From: Ignavibacteria bacterium RBG_16_34_14
GTDB lineage: Bacteria > Bacteroidota > Ignavibacteria > Ignavibacteriales > Ignavibacteriaceae
Direction: 5' to 3'
Length of the DNA: 64,000 nt
Assembly (NCBI GenBank): GCA_001802865.1
Contig: MHAF01000098.1
Location: 1 to 64,000 of the forward strand
In this document: piece after piece, positions 1 to 9,605 of the stretch
Layout: every line of letters starts with the position of its first letter
Numbering within the stretch: position 1 is the stretch's first letter
Notes under the pieces: generated by a model
The model's input: the letters and a program-made list of their open reading frames with translations, nothing else
Databases searched by the model: none
What the model was told of the DNA's origin: nothing
Translations under genes and position numbers: made by a program

Positions 1-1798
1 CGTCGGCAGATAAAGTTGGTATTCCATAATTTCTCCAGAACTCATCAGGATTTTTAAGATGTTTCATAAGTGCTTCGGCTTTCTCCTTATCTGCAACACC
101 GGCCCACAATGCTAGAAAGGCAATTATTTCTTTCCTTTTCAGATCATTCGGTTTATTAAAAGTAAAGGAATGATTCTTCATATCTATATGATAATAAAAC
201 CCGGTTTCAGGATCCCACATATATTTATTTATTAAATCTGTCCTCTCCTTTGCATCATTCAGCCATTTATCGGCTTCATCATTTAATCCTAATTCTTTTG
301 TAATTGATGCAAGTGCCTTAGCTTCGCTTACCAGCATAAGATTACAGTCTACCGCATCAAAATTTTTCGGATCGCCCACTTCATCCCATACAGCAACTCT
401 TCCATCCCTTACACATTCAAGTACAGCATTAGCACCCCATTCGCAGAGTCCGTCGTTGTCCTTATCACGATTACTTACGAAATAATCATAAAACTTTTTA
501 CCCGATTCATAAGCCTCTTCAAGAAATTTTTTATCTTTTGTTACTTTATAAATTTCCCAATTCTGCCAGTTAAACCATGGAGCAGATGATGTATATTCTC
601 CACTCTCCGGAATTGTTTCATTAAGGTAAGGACCTGTTCTATAATTAATATATCCATCCTTCCACTGACGCTCCATAAAAACACGTTGAGAATTCATTGC
701 GCCGACCGGATCCATAAAAGAATAGACAAGCATCGTGAGACTTTCATGAAAAACCTGCCCGCCATAACCCCAGCCCCATCTAGGTTCGCGTGAAAAGACG
801 TAGTAATTGAAGTTGCACTCGCCTTCTGGAGGAAGCATACATTGCCTGATTAAAGAAAATGCATTCCAGTAAAGTGCTTCGTGGTTTTTATTTTCAAATT
901 TTATTTTTGGGATTCTGCTATAAATTTTCTCATTTTCTTTTATGTATTTATCCAGATCTACTGCAAGCAGATCATGGCATTGTTTAATCAAAACATTTTC
1001 ATCTTTTTCGGTTTCTATTACACCTCTTATAATTCTAAGATTAGTTGTTTCTCCTGCTGGAATTTTAAAAGTTTTTTGAAGGGAAATAACATTTGCTTCT
1101 CTGGATAATTCTTTCTTTAAATGTTTTGATTTTACATCACTCAAAAAAATATAACCACTTGTATCCTTTTCGTCATCAAATAATTGATAACTTCCCCAGC
1201 TATCTGCTTTTTCATTAAGAATAAATACGTCCTTCAAATCTTCTTTGAACGGAATATTATGCTCTTTCATCCAGCCATCCGGAAATTCTTTATGCTGAAG
1301 AATGAACCCGTCATTCCCGCTGGTAATATTTATATTAGAAAATTCCTTTTGATCATTTTGAAGGAAAGGATAAATATCTAAGCTGATATCAATAGAATTT
1401 TCATTTTTGACCTTCACATTTTGGATTGCAATCCGGGAACTGAATACTAAAAAGAAATTTTCTACCTTAATGTTTTTGAATGGATAATAATAAAATCTCA
1501 CCAAATCACTATAGGATGCAGTAATGACCGGAAGCTGATAGTATTGAGATAATTTTGAAATAATCTTTCCATCCGACTTAAAAATCATTCCCCAGTTACC
1601 TGCTTGTTTTACTTCAAAGTTTACTCCTTTATCCGGATCGAACCAAACCATTTGGTAGGCTTCGTTAACAATATATTCCGACCTGTCTATTGCAGCCGCA
1701 TAAGTAGTATATATCGGATCGTCCTGCCTCATACTCAGATTAGATAAATATTGTGCATTTGATGTACACACAAATATGACGAATAAAAAAATTAGCAT
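1..1798 (-). CDS. Secreted six-hairpin glycoside hydrolase (C-terminus outside window)
   Basis: The open frame runs from an ATG at 1798 to the left edge of the window, so about 599 residues are visible and the C-terminus is missing. It opens with a signal peptide (MLIFLFVIFVCTSNAQ). The rest aligns with the protein at 10642-13695: TYAAA-DRSE near the N-terminus, LIRQCMLPPEGEC, SREP-WGWG-GQVFHE, and DGLCEWG-----E-VRD near residue 446. These features fit the (alpha/alpha)6-barrel glucosidase/debranching type of hydrolase, with an N-terminal beta-sandwich. Unlike its paralogue it lacks the inserted module of about 210 residues. It is the last visible gene of the minus-strand train. The sugar cleaved is not deducible from sequence alone. 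Confidence 0.8.
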   Translation of the reverse strand, partial: MLIFLFVIFVCTSNAQYLSNLSMRQDDPIYTTYAAAIDRSEYIVNEAYQMVWFDPDKGVNFEVKQAGNWGMIFKSDGKIISKLSQYYQLPVITASYSDLVRFYYYPFKNIKVENFFLVFSSRIAIQNVKVKNENSIDISLDIYPFLQNDQKEFSNINITSGNDGFILQHKEFPDGWMKEHNIPFKEDLKDVFILNEKADSWGSYQLFDDEKDTSGYIFLSDVKSKHLKKELSREANVISLQKTFKIPAGETTNLRIIRGVIETEKDENVLIKQCHDLLAVDLDKYIKENEKIYSRIPKIKFENKNHEALYWNAFSLIRQCMLPPEGECNFNYYVFSREPRWGWGYGGQVFHESLTMLVYSFMDPVGAMNSQRVFMERQWKDGYINYRTGPYLNETIPESGEYTSSAPWFNWQNWEIYKVTKDKKFLEEAYESGKKFYDYFVSNRDKDNDGLCEWGANAVLECVRDGRVAVWDEVGDPKNFDAVDCNLMLVSEAKALASITKELGLNDEADKWLNDAKERTDLINKYMWDPETGFYYHIDMKNHSFTFNKPNDLKRKEIIAFLALWAGVADKEKAEALMKHLKNPDEFWRNYGIPTLSAD

Positions 1799-1902
1799 AA
1801 AAAAAATTTTAACATATTATTATTTAATTAGAATTATTTCTCTCTAAAGGTATTAATAACTCAGATTATTATTGAGCTTTGATTCCCTTGCAATTTTATT
1901 TC

Positions 1903-4900
1903 TTATAAATGTATCGTTATAACCTTTCTTAAATATTTACTATCACTTTTTTCAAAAATCACTCTGATTGAATAAATGTTCTCTTCGGATGATATTAATT
2001 CACCGTTGTCAACCGAATTAATTATTTTATCTCCCATAACTACTTTTAATATCTCCTCACTTCCGGATTTTCCTTCAACTTCGACAGTATAGATATTATT
2101 CTTCAAATCTGAAGAAATAATTCTGAATCCTTCAGAAGCGTCGCCCGGTTTTGGATTTGGAACAACGGGAAGAACGCTTATTCCACCCGAATGATAAATT
2201 TCCACAAGCAATTCTTTCTCAAGCTCCAAAAATAAATTCAGATAAACATTCTGCTTGCTGATTAACGGTTCTGGTTTGTATTCATTATTCTTTAAGATAA
2301 TCTTAACGAATTCCATTCCTTGCATAAAGTAAGGAGAAAATTCAATCTTTAATTGCTTATCACCTGTATGACTAAAGTAATAGGAAGTCTTCTTATCCTT
2401 TCTCATCATCTTCACATTGACTAGATGAGATCCTACTTTAATGTTTTCAATTTGTACCGAATCCCAGTCTGGGGGAAAACGTGGAGCAAACATTAATGTA
2501 TTTTCTAATGCCGACGCTCTAAGCCCCAACATCCCTTCAAGAATTGGCTGCAAGACCATCGTCTCAGACCAGCACTGATGAGGGCAAACACCGGAAGGCA
2601 AATACTCCGATCCATTTAATACTTCCTCAACATATCCTCTTGCCCAGTTTTCATAAACTTTAAGATTATTCATAATATGTGAAAAGCCCTGCAGGTAATT
2701 CCCATACTGGTATTCTGCAAGCGCAGTCCAACCAGTAAACAGAGGCCAAACACTTCCGTAATGATAACCCCGAGGATTAAACAAAGGAGACTGGTCACTC
2801 AAAATTCTAACACCCCAGTTAGTACTGAAACCATTTCCAGCATACACATCGAGAACAGCAGCAGCTTTTTCTTTATCAGCCAGATTAAAATAAAGAGGAA
2901 CAGCGGGCAGAATTGTTCTTTCTTGATTGTATGTATTATCAGGAAGTTTTCCATAATTGAAAAAGTGTGTCTTCCCGTTCCAGAAATCATTATTTACAAT
3001 CTTCATTACATTTTCGAAATCTTTCCTGTATTTATTTGCTTCACTTTCAAATCCCAATACATCAGCAATATATTCTGCTTGTCCCAGAGCTGCAGCCCAA
3101 CATCCTGCTAAGTAGAAGGTTGTTTTTGCACCGTAAAGACTTCCACCTTCAATCCAACCGTGACCAACATTTGTATTTTCAATAAGACGATCACCATCCG
3201 TATCTGTTGTGTAAAGAAAGTCAATCGCTTTTTTGATATTACTCCAACTATCACGAATAAAATCAATATCTCCCGACCACCTTAAATAATGCCCGGCAAG
3301 AATAATGTACAATGGTGTTGCGTCGGCAGCATCATAATGTACTGCACCGCTTGTTGTTAATTCATGAAATATCTTTCCAGACAAATCTTGATACTTTTGA
3401 TAAAATTGCAGAACTTCTTTCACTTTTTGAAAATCTCCATAATCAGAGATAGCCATTCCGCTCCACTGTCCGTCACGACCAAAATACCATGCATAACCCG
3501 GACGTCCGCTGATTGGTTGAGCGCCATCCCATCCTTTGGCTGTAGTTGAATATCCTGCAACAAGAGATTTTCCAATGCCGGGTGTGTTTACAAAAAATTT
3601 ATCAGTTCCAACCATTGCCCATCGGTAACCTTCATTAAATGTTGCATCGGGAGTTGTAATTATTAAACCGTTTGAAAGAAACTCGCGATAGTATTTAGTA
3701 GAATTGAGGTAAATTTTTTCTGGATTGCTTATTGCTTCAGAGTAAGATGCTAATGCGGATTTTTCACCTTCATTTGTTCCTACAACGATAATATCCATAT
3801 TATCATTCATTCCCAGATCGAAAGTAAAAAGTGCGGCGACCTGGAATTTGTCTGTAGGTTGTCCTTCAAAAGTAGTATCGCTCTTTGTAAAATCCTCAAA
3901 TTGTCCAGATAATTTTGATACTGGTTTTTTATTTGATCCGATTATCATTACAAGTTCATCATTCTGAGCTTTAATTATAAAAGAATTTAATTGCTCGCAC
4001 CATCCATAAAATATCGAGTCCGAAGTGTTTTGTGAATATGGCCACATAAACCTCATATTACTTTTAAACCGGATTACCAGTTGTCCCGGATAAACTCCCC
4101 GGTATTCATAATGGATTACTCCAACAGGATTTTCTCTGTCGGTAGTTATAATTTCTTTAACAAAGGCTCGTACAAATCTGTAGGTTCTTGTAAATGATTC
4201 AGGACGAACCTCGATCTGAGGTATCTGATCATTGAACCAGTATATGGTGTCTCTATATGAAAACTTTACACCAACTTCATAATCTCTTAAAGTCATAAAA
4301 GGATGGCTCCATATTTCCTCAATTCCTCCTTTTTCTTTTCCCATTATCATCATTCGCTCTCCTGTAATATCAAAATTATTCTCTGAAGCAAATTGCGAAT
4401 TTATCGTCAACGACTCGAGATTTCGATTCCAGATGTTTGCCGGAGGAATAACAATATTTTCAGATAAGTAAGTAAAGGGTAAGATTTGGAAAGGATTATA
4501 ATTCCAATAACGTGGAATCTCATTAAGGTTATTGCCAGTTAAATATTCCAAACAATTTTTTGTGAAGAGTTCCAGATGCTGTTTGTTTTGATTTTCAGGT
4601 GAATAATAAGTATAAGATCCAACTGCAATTATTTTACCTTTACCTAAAACATATTCAAGCACAAGCTTTGAATCTTCTTTTAGAGTAATGTATGCCCAGT
4701 CAACTGCAGCTACTTTTCCATTTGGAATTGAGTTTTTAAAAAAACCAACCTGTCGGTTTAATTGATCTTTTAACGGAGCCCAAATGTATGCGCCCCCGTA
4801 TAAATTATGAAATATGGGATGAGATTTAAAAGAGTGAAGCCCTAATTTTCTTCCATAACCTTCATCAAAAGCTTCAACATAATTTATTTGAGGATTTGCA

Positions 4901-5289
4901 GATTCCAATCCAAGCGGAACAACCAATTTCATAGCATCCAGAGTCAACAATAAGTTCCCCCCCATCTCTATAAATTTTTTAATGGAACTGATTACCTGAG
5001 ATTCGGTTTCTTCATTAGAAAAATCAACCGAATCGGGACGGTGGAACCAGATTACATTTATATCATTTAAATGTTCCGGATCTGATTTAATTTCTGAAAA
5101 AGTAATTGATCGTGTGTATCTAAAATTTTTCTGAAGAAAGCTAAAAGCCGCAGCTAATTCCTGATTATATTGAAAGTTTTTATCTCTGGTTAAAAACCCG
5201 ACTTTTATATTGGAAATATCCTGTTGAGCAGATATCTCAACAGAAAAGAATTCCAATAGAAATAAAATCAAAGTAATTATTTTAATCAT
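1903..5289 (-). CDS. Secreted GATase-like plus six-hairpin glycoside hydrolase
   Basis: This 1128-residue exported protein has a signal peptide (about residues 1-21, ending SVEISAQ). Residues about 22-255 resemble a class I amidotransferase/ThuA-like fold, with no clear catalytic Cys and the GGNLLLTLDA strand-loop. The C-terminal two thirds look like an (alpha/alpha)6-barrel glucosidase of the trehalase/amylo-glucosidase superfamily: GHGWIEGG near 708, HYGSVWPLFTGW near 840, CPHQCWSET near 905, then a beta-sandwich. There is no T9SS sorting tail, unlike many of its neighbours. It lies directly downstream of the inserted helicase module and before another hydrolase, 104 bp apart. Hydrolase function is fairly sure; the specificity and the role of the N-terminal domain are not. 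Confidence 0.8.
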   Translation of the reverse strand: MIKIITLILFLLEFFSVEISAQQDISNIKVGFLTRDKNFQYNQELAAAFSFLQKNFRYTRSITFSEIKSDPEHLNDINVIWFHRPDSVDFSNEETESQVISSIKKFIEMGGNLLLTLDAMKLVVPLGLESANPQINYVEAFDEGYGRKLGLHSFKSHPIFHNLYGGAYIWAPLKDQLNRQVGFFKNSIPNGKVAAVDWAYITLKEDSKLVLEYVLGKGKIIAVGSYTYYSPENQNKQHLELFTKNCLEYLTGNNLNEIPRYWNYNPFQILPFTYLSENIVIPPANIWNRNLESLTINSQFASENNFDITGERMMIMGKEKGGIEEIWSHPFMTLRDYEVGVKFSYRDTIYWFNDQIPQIEVRPESFTRTYRFVRAFVKEIITTDRENPVGVIHYEYRGVYPGQLVIRFKSNMRFMWPYSQNTSDSIFYGWCEQLNSFIIKAQNDELVMIIGSNKKPVSKLSGQFEDFTKSDTTFEGQPTDKFQVAALFTFDLGMNDNMDIIVVGTNEGEKSALASYSEAISNPEKIYLNSTKYYREFLSNGLIITTPDATFNEGYRWAMVGTDKFFVNTPGIGKSLVAGYSTTAKGWDGAQPISGRPGYAWYFGRDGQWSGMAISDYGDFQKVKEVLQFYQKYQDLSGKIFHELTTSGAVHYDAADATPLYIILAGHYLRWSGDIDFIRDSWSNIKKAIDFLYTTDTDGDRLIENTNVGHGWIEGGSLYGAKTTFYLAGCWAAALGQAEYIADVLGFESEANKYRKDFENVMKIVNNDFWNGKTHFFNYGKLPDNTYNQERTILPAVPLYFNLADKEKAAAVLDVYAGNGFSTNWGVRILSDQSPLFNPRGYHYGSVWPLFTGWTALAEYQYGNYLQGFSHIMNNLKVYENWARGYVEEVLNGSEYLPSGVCPHQCWSETMVLQPILEGMLGLRASALENTLMFAPRFPPDWDSVQIENIKVGSHLVNVKMMRKDKKTSYYFSHTGDKQLKIEFSPYFMQGMEFVKIILKNNEYKPEPLISKQNVYLNLFLELEKELLVEIYHSGGISVLPVVPNPKPGDASEGFRIISSDLKNNIYTVEVEGKSGSEEILKVVMGDKIINSVDNGELISSEENIYSIRVIFEKSDSKYLRKVITIHL

Positions 5290-5310
5290 TATGCTTATTC
5301 TTTTTTCTCT

Positions 5311-5344
5311 CTATTCACCGTATTTATAAAGAAAACTTTTCTAT
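5311..5344. repeat. Imperfect direct repeat, copy A
   Basis: The segment CTATTC...ATTTATAAAGAAAACTTTTC matches 9561-9595 with one gap. Its core is identical at 20 of 22 positions. The two copies bracket the helicase and HsdR-fragment genes. This copy overlaps the stop codon of the HsdR fragment and forms the 5' leader of the glycoside hydrolase gene at 1903-5289. Confidence 0.5.
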
Positions 5345-5646
5345 CTATGATTATTCTTAAAAAGATTATCACCTTCGTGGGATGTAAGATCGGAGATTGC
5401 TTCAAAGATTTGCTGCTCATTCATCCAGGGATTAATTCTTTTTATTGCATCTTCCAAATTCTTCTTCATTAAAACCTGTGTAAAATCTTCACGCTGAGTT
5501 TCTGAAGGTGTTTGTCCGGGGCTCATTTCATCGCGGATCACTTTCCATTTTAATCCCGGCATAGATTCCAGTTGTTTCAGAAAAGGTTCTTCTACATGAT
5601 TTTTCTCATATAGTTTTAACTGAATTGAAGTTCTATCGCTTAGCAT
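5341..5646 (-). pseudogene. hsdR: Truncated HsdR (type I restriction subunit), N-terminal remnant
   Basis: This 101-residue frame resembles only the extreme N-terminus of type I restriction endonuclease R subunits. Residues about 51-73 hold the R-E-D-F...L..AI..INP pattern, and residues 93-99 the DNLFKNN segment that precedes the nuclease domain in the family. Full HsdR proteins are about 800-1100 residues, so the PD-(D/E)XK nuclease and helicase parts are absent. The start overlaps the helicase stop as TAATG, which suggests translational coupling in an ancestral operon. The stop codon lies inside direct repeat copy A, so the truncation falls exactly at the module boundary. The family match is by pattern recognition only. 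A functional small protein cannot be excluded. Confidence 0.55.
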
Positions 5647-8600
5647 TATTTGCCAAATATTTTATTGATAAGTTTGTCAATTTCCTTAATTGAGATTGCT
5701 CCTTTTATTGTTCCATCAGCTAACTTCTGTGGCTTGTCTTCCGTGATTATTAAGGTTCCGTTTTTTCCCTTCCCTTGACTCCATGGGATTATCTCATTAT
5801 CCAAATACCATTTATATTTTTCTTCCCACCTTTCTTTATACTCTTTGTCATATAGCATGCCGCAGTGTTCCCAGTAATAAACCTCACTAGTGTCAGTATT
5901 TTCAACAGTAAAATCAGGGAGTTTTTCAACTTCTTTAATAACTAACTTCTTTTCATAAATGGGTTCAATACCCTTATCAATTAATCGTTGATATATTAGT
6001 AATTCGCTTTTAGAACGAAGCATTTGTCCATCGCTTGCTTGTTGGATAAGATTTTTCTCAAGAAAATGATTATCAATCTCGACTAATTCTGGCTTTACAA
6101 AAAGATTTGTAATTCTGCTTAAAGTATCGGAATGTATTGGAGAAGAAAGCTCTTTAATCTCTAATCTACTTCCTTGGTACAAAACAATTACTCTTTCTTT
6201 TTGCCTGGTCAAAGCAGTATAAAGCATTTCCCGTGTAAGTAAAAAACATGGGTTGGGAATGATTAAAAAGACTTTTTTAAACTCACTACCTTGCGATTTA
6301 TGTACTGTTAATGCATATGCTAACTCAAGAGGAGGATCACTTTCTTCTTTGAAATCTTTACTTACAAAAGTATAAACAAAACCCTTCTGAGAGTTGAATT
6401 CTATTTCTACAAATTGCGGTTGTCCTTTATAGCTTGCATTTCTACGTTTAAATTGTCCAGTTACTATTCCTATCTCACCATTAGCTAAATACTCTAATGA
6501 ATCTTCTTTAGGATAAACACTCTTTCTTGAATGATTGCCAAGGTTTATTACTTTATCTCCATAAACTATTTGTTCGATGCCTAATGGCTTGGGAATTTTT
6601 CGTTCTGTTTTTTCATAACCATTATTGTATTTAATTTTTCTTCCGACCGTTGCATCTTCAATAGTAGTTTTTCTAAATAATTGATGAATTTTTCTGTTCA
6701 ATGCTTTGACACCAAATGGTTTTTCACGAACAGGAGAAAGTATCTGCCAATTTTCAACAGCATTTACAGATGGTTCTATTTTAAAATAATTCGCATCTTT
6801 AGTAGAATTAAAATAATGCCCATCCGAAGATCCTATTTCAATATTGAATTTGTTTATGTCTTCAAGATTACCAAGATCCAATTCTTTAACTAACACTTCT
6901 TCAAATTTTTCTTCAAAATCAGATTCATTCTTCCAACTTACTAATCGTAAATATTCTGCTTCTTGATTGGTTAGTATTTCTTGAAATATCTTGTCAGCTC
7001 CGGGTTCCAATGGTTCTCCACTAAACCACTCTGCAAGTTGTACATCTTGACGTTTTGATCCTCCATGTCTACGCTTAATTGTAAGTTCAGCATATCCTTT
7101 AGAAACACGAGGGAAAAGAGTCTCAACATTATCAGGTTTAAGATGATGAATTATATCAACAAATGGACGCCCGGGTCCTATGGGAGGAAGTTGACGATGG
7201 TCTCCAACTAAAATAAATCTTTTGGCGGTTTTCAAGCAATCTAATGCAGTAGCTAGCATTTCTTCAGTCAACATTGAGGATTCATCTAGTATAACTGTTT
7301 CATAAACATCTGTACAACATTTTTTGGATAGCTTGTAACGCTGTGTGTCAGTATCGTACCTATCATAATCCTTAAGAAACTGAGCTAAAGTTTTCGCGTT
7401 AACTTCAATATCTTTAGCAATCTCTTCCATCCTTACTCTTGCTTTACCAGTAGGTGCAAGTAGTAAAACTCCATTTTGTTGAATCTCGGGCAAAGAAGCC
7501 AGTGTTGTCAGTAGAGTTGTTTTTCCAGTACCTGCCGGTCCAATAAGCACAGAAAATCTTGACTCTGCAATCTCTTTAAGAGCAACAGCCTTTTCTATCC
7601 TAGCTTTTTCTTCCTGTTCATCAATTTCTCCTTTAGTAACCTCATCAAGTCTCTTTTTAAGTTGATGTTGCAAATTTCCAGTTATTGAAAGACGTTCTGC
7701 TTTTATTCTATCATTTACTTTTTGTCTTATAATTGAACCACATTGTGATAGATGAAGAAGTTGATACGCAACTTCACCATTTTTCATTTCTTCAATTGAA
7801 ATGAAATCAGAAAAATTTTCTTCAGCAATCTCATAGTAATCGCTATTAATGTTACATTTTGGTTCAATTGAGAGAGAGCGAATTTGCTTAATCAATTCTT
7901 TTCGTGGAAGGAGAGTATGTCCTTGATAAGAAACTTTGGTCAATTGTTGTATTGTTAATGCACGAATCCTATCTGAATGTAATGGATCTTTATATAAAAT
8001 ATTCTGAGGAAGCAAGTCTTTAGGAATTTTTTTAATGAACATTCCCATATCTATGGTCTCAAAAGATACAGGTTCAGTCGTATAACGAGTAAGTTCATAT
8101 ATCAGATAAGGATTCTTGATAAGAGCTTCATCTTTTTCTGATATTCCCGCTTCTTCACGTTCTTCATTTACAAAGAGGATTGTAGCTTGTTCAACTGTTA
8201 GATCGAAACGACTTAGCAAATAAAGTAAATCAAGTTTTACGGATTTTCTTTCTAATAATTTTTTGTAAAGTTTTTTTGATTGTTCAGGAATCAATTCTGC
8301 TATTTCAGGAGAAAGGATACTTTTAGAATTATTTAATGCTTTTTCAAATACTTTCCAGGGATTATCATTTTCATTTTTTAGATTGTTAATTATTTCTGCT
8401 GCGATAAAATGTCCTTTTTCAATTCCAAATGCAGTTAATGCAGCTCCCATTCCTGGATAATGGCCTCGCAATTTTTCAATAGATATCAATTCATTATGTA
8501 TCCACCGAATAATTTTATTGTGATGTTTCCCGATGCCTAAATCTCTTGCCATTTCAATTGATTTCACACAAGCAAGTAACACCTGAATAGCTGAGTCATT

Positions 8601-9461
8601 TGTAACATGTTCGGAAGCATAAGAAAACTCAAATTGTTTTTCATTCGGAACAAGGACAGCTAATTGTGAAGGATCAAAGGCTGAATGCTCTTTTTGATAT
8701 TCAATCGCATCATGATAGGGCAAAAGAAATCCATCCTCAAAATTTGGTCGGACAGAATGAAGTATCATATATTCCCAATAAGCGGCACTAAATTTTTTGT
8801 TTGAACCTTCATATTTATCAGACTCAATAATGTCTTTTATTCTAGCAACACCAATTATGACTCTTCCGGAAGTTTCAACAAATGGAACCTGTTTAGCATA
8901 GAAAAAAACTAAAGATGATTCCTTCTTTAAATGTTCAAAAAAACAGTTAAGCAAGTTTTTCTGATTTGAATATTCCTGAACCCATTTATCTTTATCAGTT
9001 TTACCATTTTTATTCCAATCTAATTGGGGTTCATGATCAGGATCATATTCAAGATCATATTTATCAATTAATTCCTTTGTATTTCTTTTTGATAGCCAGT
9101 AGTATGGTACAGCAGCTGCTGAATATGCCGGAAAGTGTACTGTGGTTTCTTTTAGGTTTCCATGCGATCCGGGAGATGACACACTATAAGGATGAGTAAT
9201 TTTTCTATCGAATCCAAAATTAGCCATAAATGTTCCCCGTTCTGATACACAAACAGGAAAATGAGATTCCTCAAGATTCTTGATTGATTGATTAGCAAAA
9301 GATGATTCCTTTTCGTCATTCCTATTTTTAGAACAATTTTTTAATATTAAACAAGCTCCATTATTTTTAGGATCATTACATACGGTTCCATTCCAAGCAT
9401 TATCATGCCAAGGTACTCGAATGGACAAATGTCTAATTGGGTATATGGGGTTATGTTTCAT
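5646..9461 (-). CDS. RecD-like superfamily 1 helicase with C-terminal PD-(D/E)XK nuclease
   Basis: This 1271-residue cytoplasmic protein carries a RecD-like helicase core: Walker A GPAGTGKTT at 641-649, Walker B VILDES near 723, LVGDHRQLPP at 751-760, and the motif V/VI region AYALTVHKSQGSEF near 1048 with YTALTRQKER near 1081. The C-terminus (about 1150-1260) fits a PD-(D/E)XK-type nuclease-like domain: E1153, PDF at 1182-1184 and YYWEH at 1195-1199. The N-terminal 600 residues are not a domain I recognise. They begin with RVPWHDNAWNG and Cys28, Cys37 and Cys43. A purine-rich AAAGGG lies upstream of the ATG. The gene sits between carbohydrate genes, bracketed by direct repeats and coupled to an HsdR fragment, so it probably came from a defence locus. 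Confidence 0.8.
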   Translation of the reverse strand: MKHNPIYPIRHLSIRVPWHDNAWNGTVCNDPKNNGACLILKNCSKNRNDEKESSFANQSIKNLEESHFPVCVSERGTFMANFGFDRKITHPYSVSSPGSHGNLKETTVHFPAYSAAAVPYYWLSKRNTKELIDKYDLEYDPDHEPQLDWNKNGKTDKDKWVQEYSNQKNLLNCFFEHLKKESSLVFFYAKQVPFVETSGRVIIGVARIKDIIESDKYEGSNKKFSAAYWEYMILHSVRPNFEDGFLLPYHDAIEYQKEHSAFDPSQLAVLVPNEKQFEFSYASEHVTNDSAIQVLLACVKSIEMARDLGIGKHHNKIIRWIHNELISIEKLRGHYPGMGAALTAFGIEKGHFIAAEIINNLKNENDNPWKVFEKALNNSKSILSPEIAELIPEQSKKLYKKLLERKSVKLDLLYLLSRFDLTVEQATILFVNEEREEAGISEKDEALIKNPYLIYELTRYTTEPVSFETIDMGMFIKKIPKDLLPQNILYKDPLHSDRIRALTIQQLTKVSYQGHTLLPRKELIKQIRSLSIEPKCNINSDYYEIAEENFSDFISIEEMKNGEVAYQLLHLSQCGSIIRQKVNDRIKAERLSITGNLQHQLKKRLDEVTKGEIDEQEEKARIEKAVALKEIAESRFSVLIGPAGTGKTTLLTTLASLPEIQQNGVLLLAPTGKARVRMEEIAKDIEVNAKTLAQFLKDYDRYDTDTQRYKLSKKCCTDVYETVILDESSMLTEEMLATALDCLKTAKRFILVGDHRQLPPIGPGRPFVDIIHHLKPDNVETLFPRVSKGYAELTIKRRHGGSKRQDVQLAEWFSGEPLEPGADKIFQEILTNQEAEYLRLVSWKNESDFEEKFEEVLVKELDLGNLEDINKFNIEIGSSDGHYFNSTKDANYFKIEPSVNAVENWQILSPVREKPFGVKALNRKIHQLFRKTTIEDATVGRKIKYNNGYEKTERKIPKPLGIEQIVYGDKVINLGNHSRKSVYPKEDSLEYLANGEIGIVTGQFKRRNASYKGQPQFVEIEFNSQKGFVYTFVSKDFKEESDPPLELAYALTVHKSQGSEFKKVFLIIPNPCFLLTREMLYTALTRQKERVIVLYQGSRLEIKELSSPIHSDTLSRITNLFVKPELVEIDNHFLEKNLIQQASDGQMLRSKSELLIYQRLIDKGIEPIYEKKLVIKEVEKLPDFTVENTDTSEVYYWEHCGMLYDKEYKERWEEKYKWYLDNEIIPWSQGKGKNGTLIITEDKPQKLADGTIKGAISIKEIDKLINKIFGK

Positions 9462-9498
9462 TTATTTTTTCCCTTTCTACTTTCACTCTTACCCTCCC

Positions 9499-9521
9499 GC
9501 TTAACAAATCCTGCGTTAAGC
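9499..9521. repeat. 7-bp inverted repeat upstream of helicase
   Basis: GCTTAAC and GTTAAGC form a perfect 7-bp inverted repeat around a 9-nt spacer, 38 bp upstream of the helicase start. There is no T-run, so it is not a typical terminator. It could be an operator or a trace of the inserted module's end. Confidence 0.35.
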
Positions 9522-9560
9522 CGGTCTTGATTAAGTAGAGTTTGATAAAATATATAGTTT

Positions 9561-9595
9561 CTATTCCTTCACATTTATAACGAAAACTTTTTTAT
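9561..9595. repeat. Imperfect direct repeat, copy B
   Basis: This is the partner of copy A at 5311-5344: shared CTATTC, then ATTTATAA-GAAAACTTTT-TAT with two mismatches. It lies between the helicase promoter region and the stop codon of the gene at 9606-10625. Confidence 0.5.
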
Positions 9596-9605
9596 TAAGA
9601 AAAGA

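Noticed and set aside
9499-9521. GCTTAAC...GTTAAGC read as an integron attC site (RYYYAAC / GTTRRRY)
   Set aside because: The two boxes are only 9 nt apart. Real attC sites span about 57-140 bp with inner L boxes. No second site lies at the other end of the module, and no integrase is seen.
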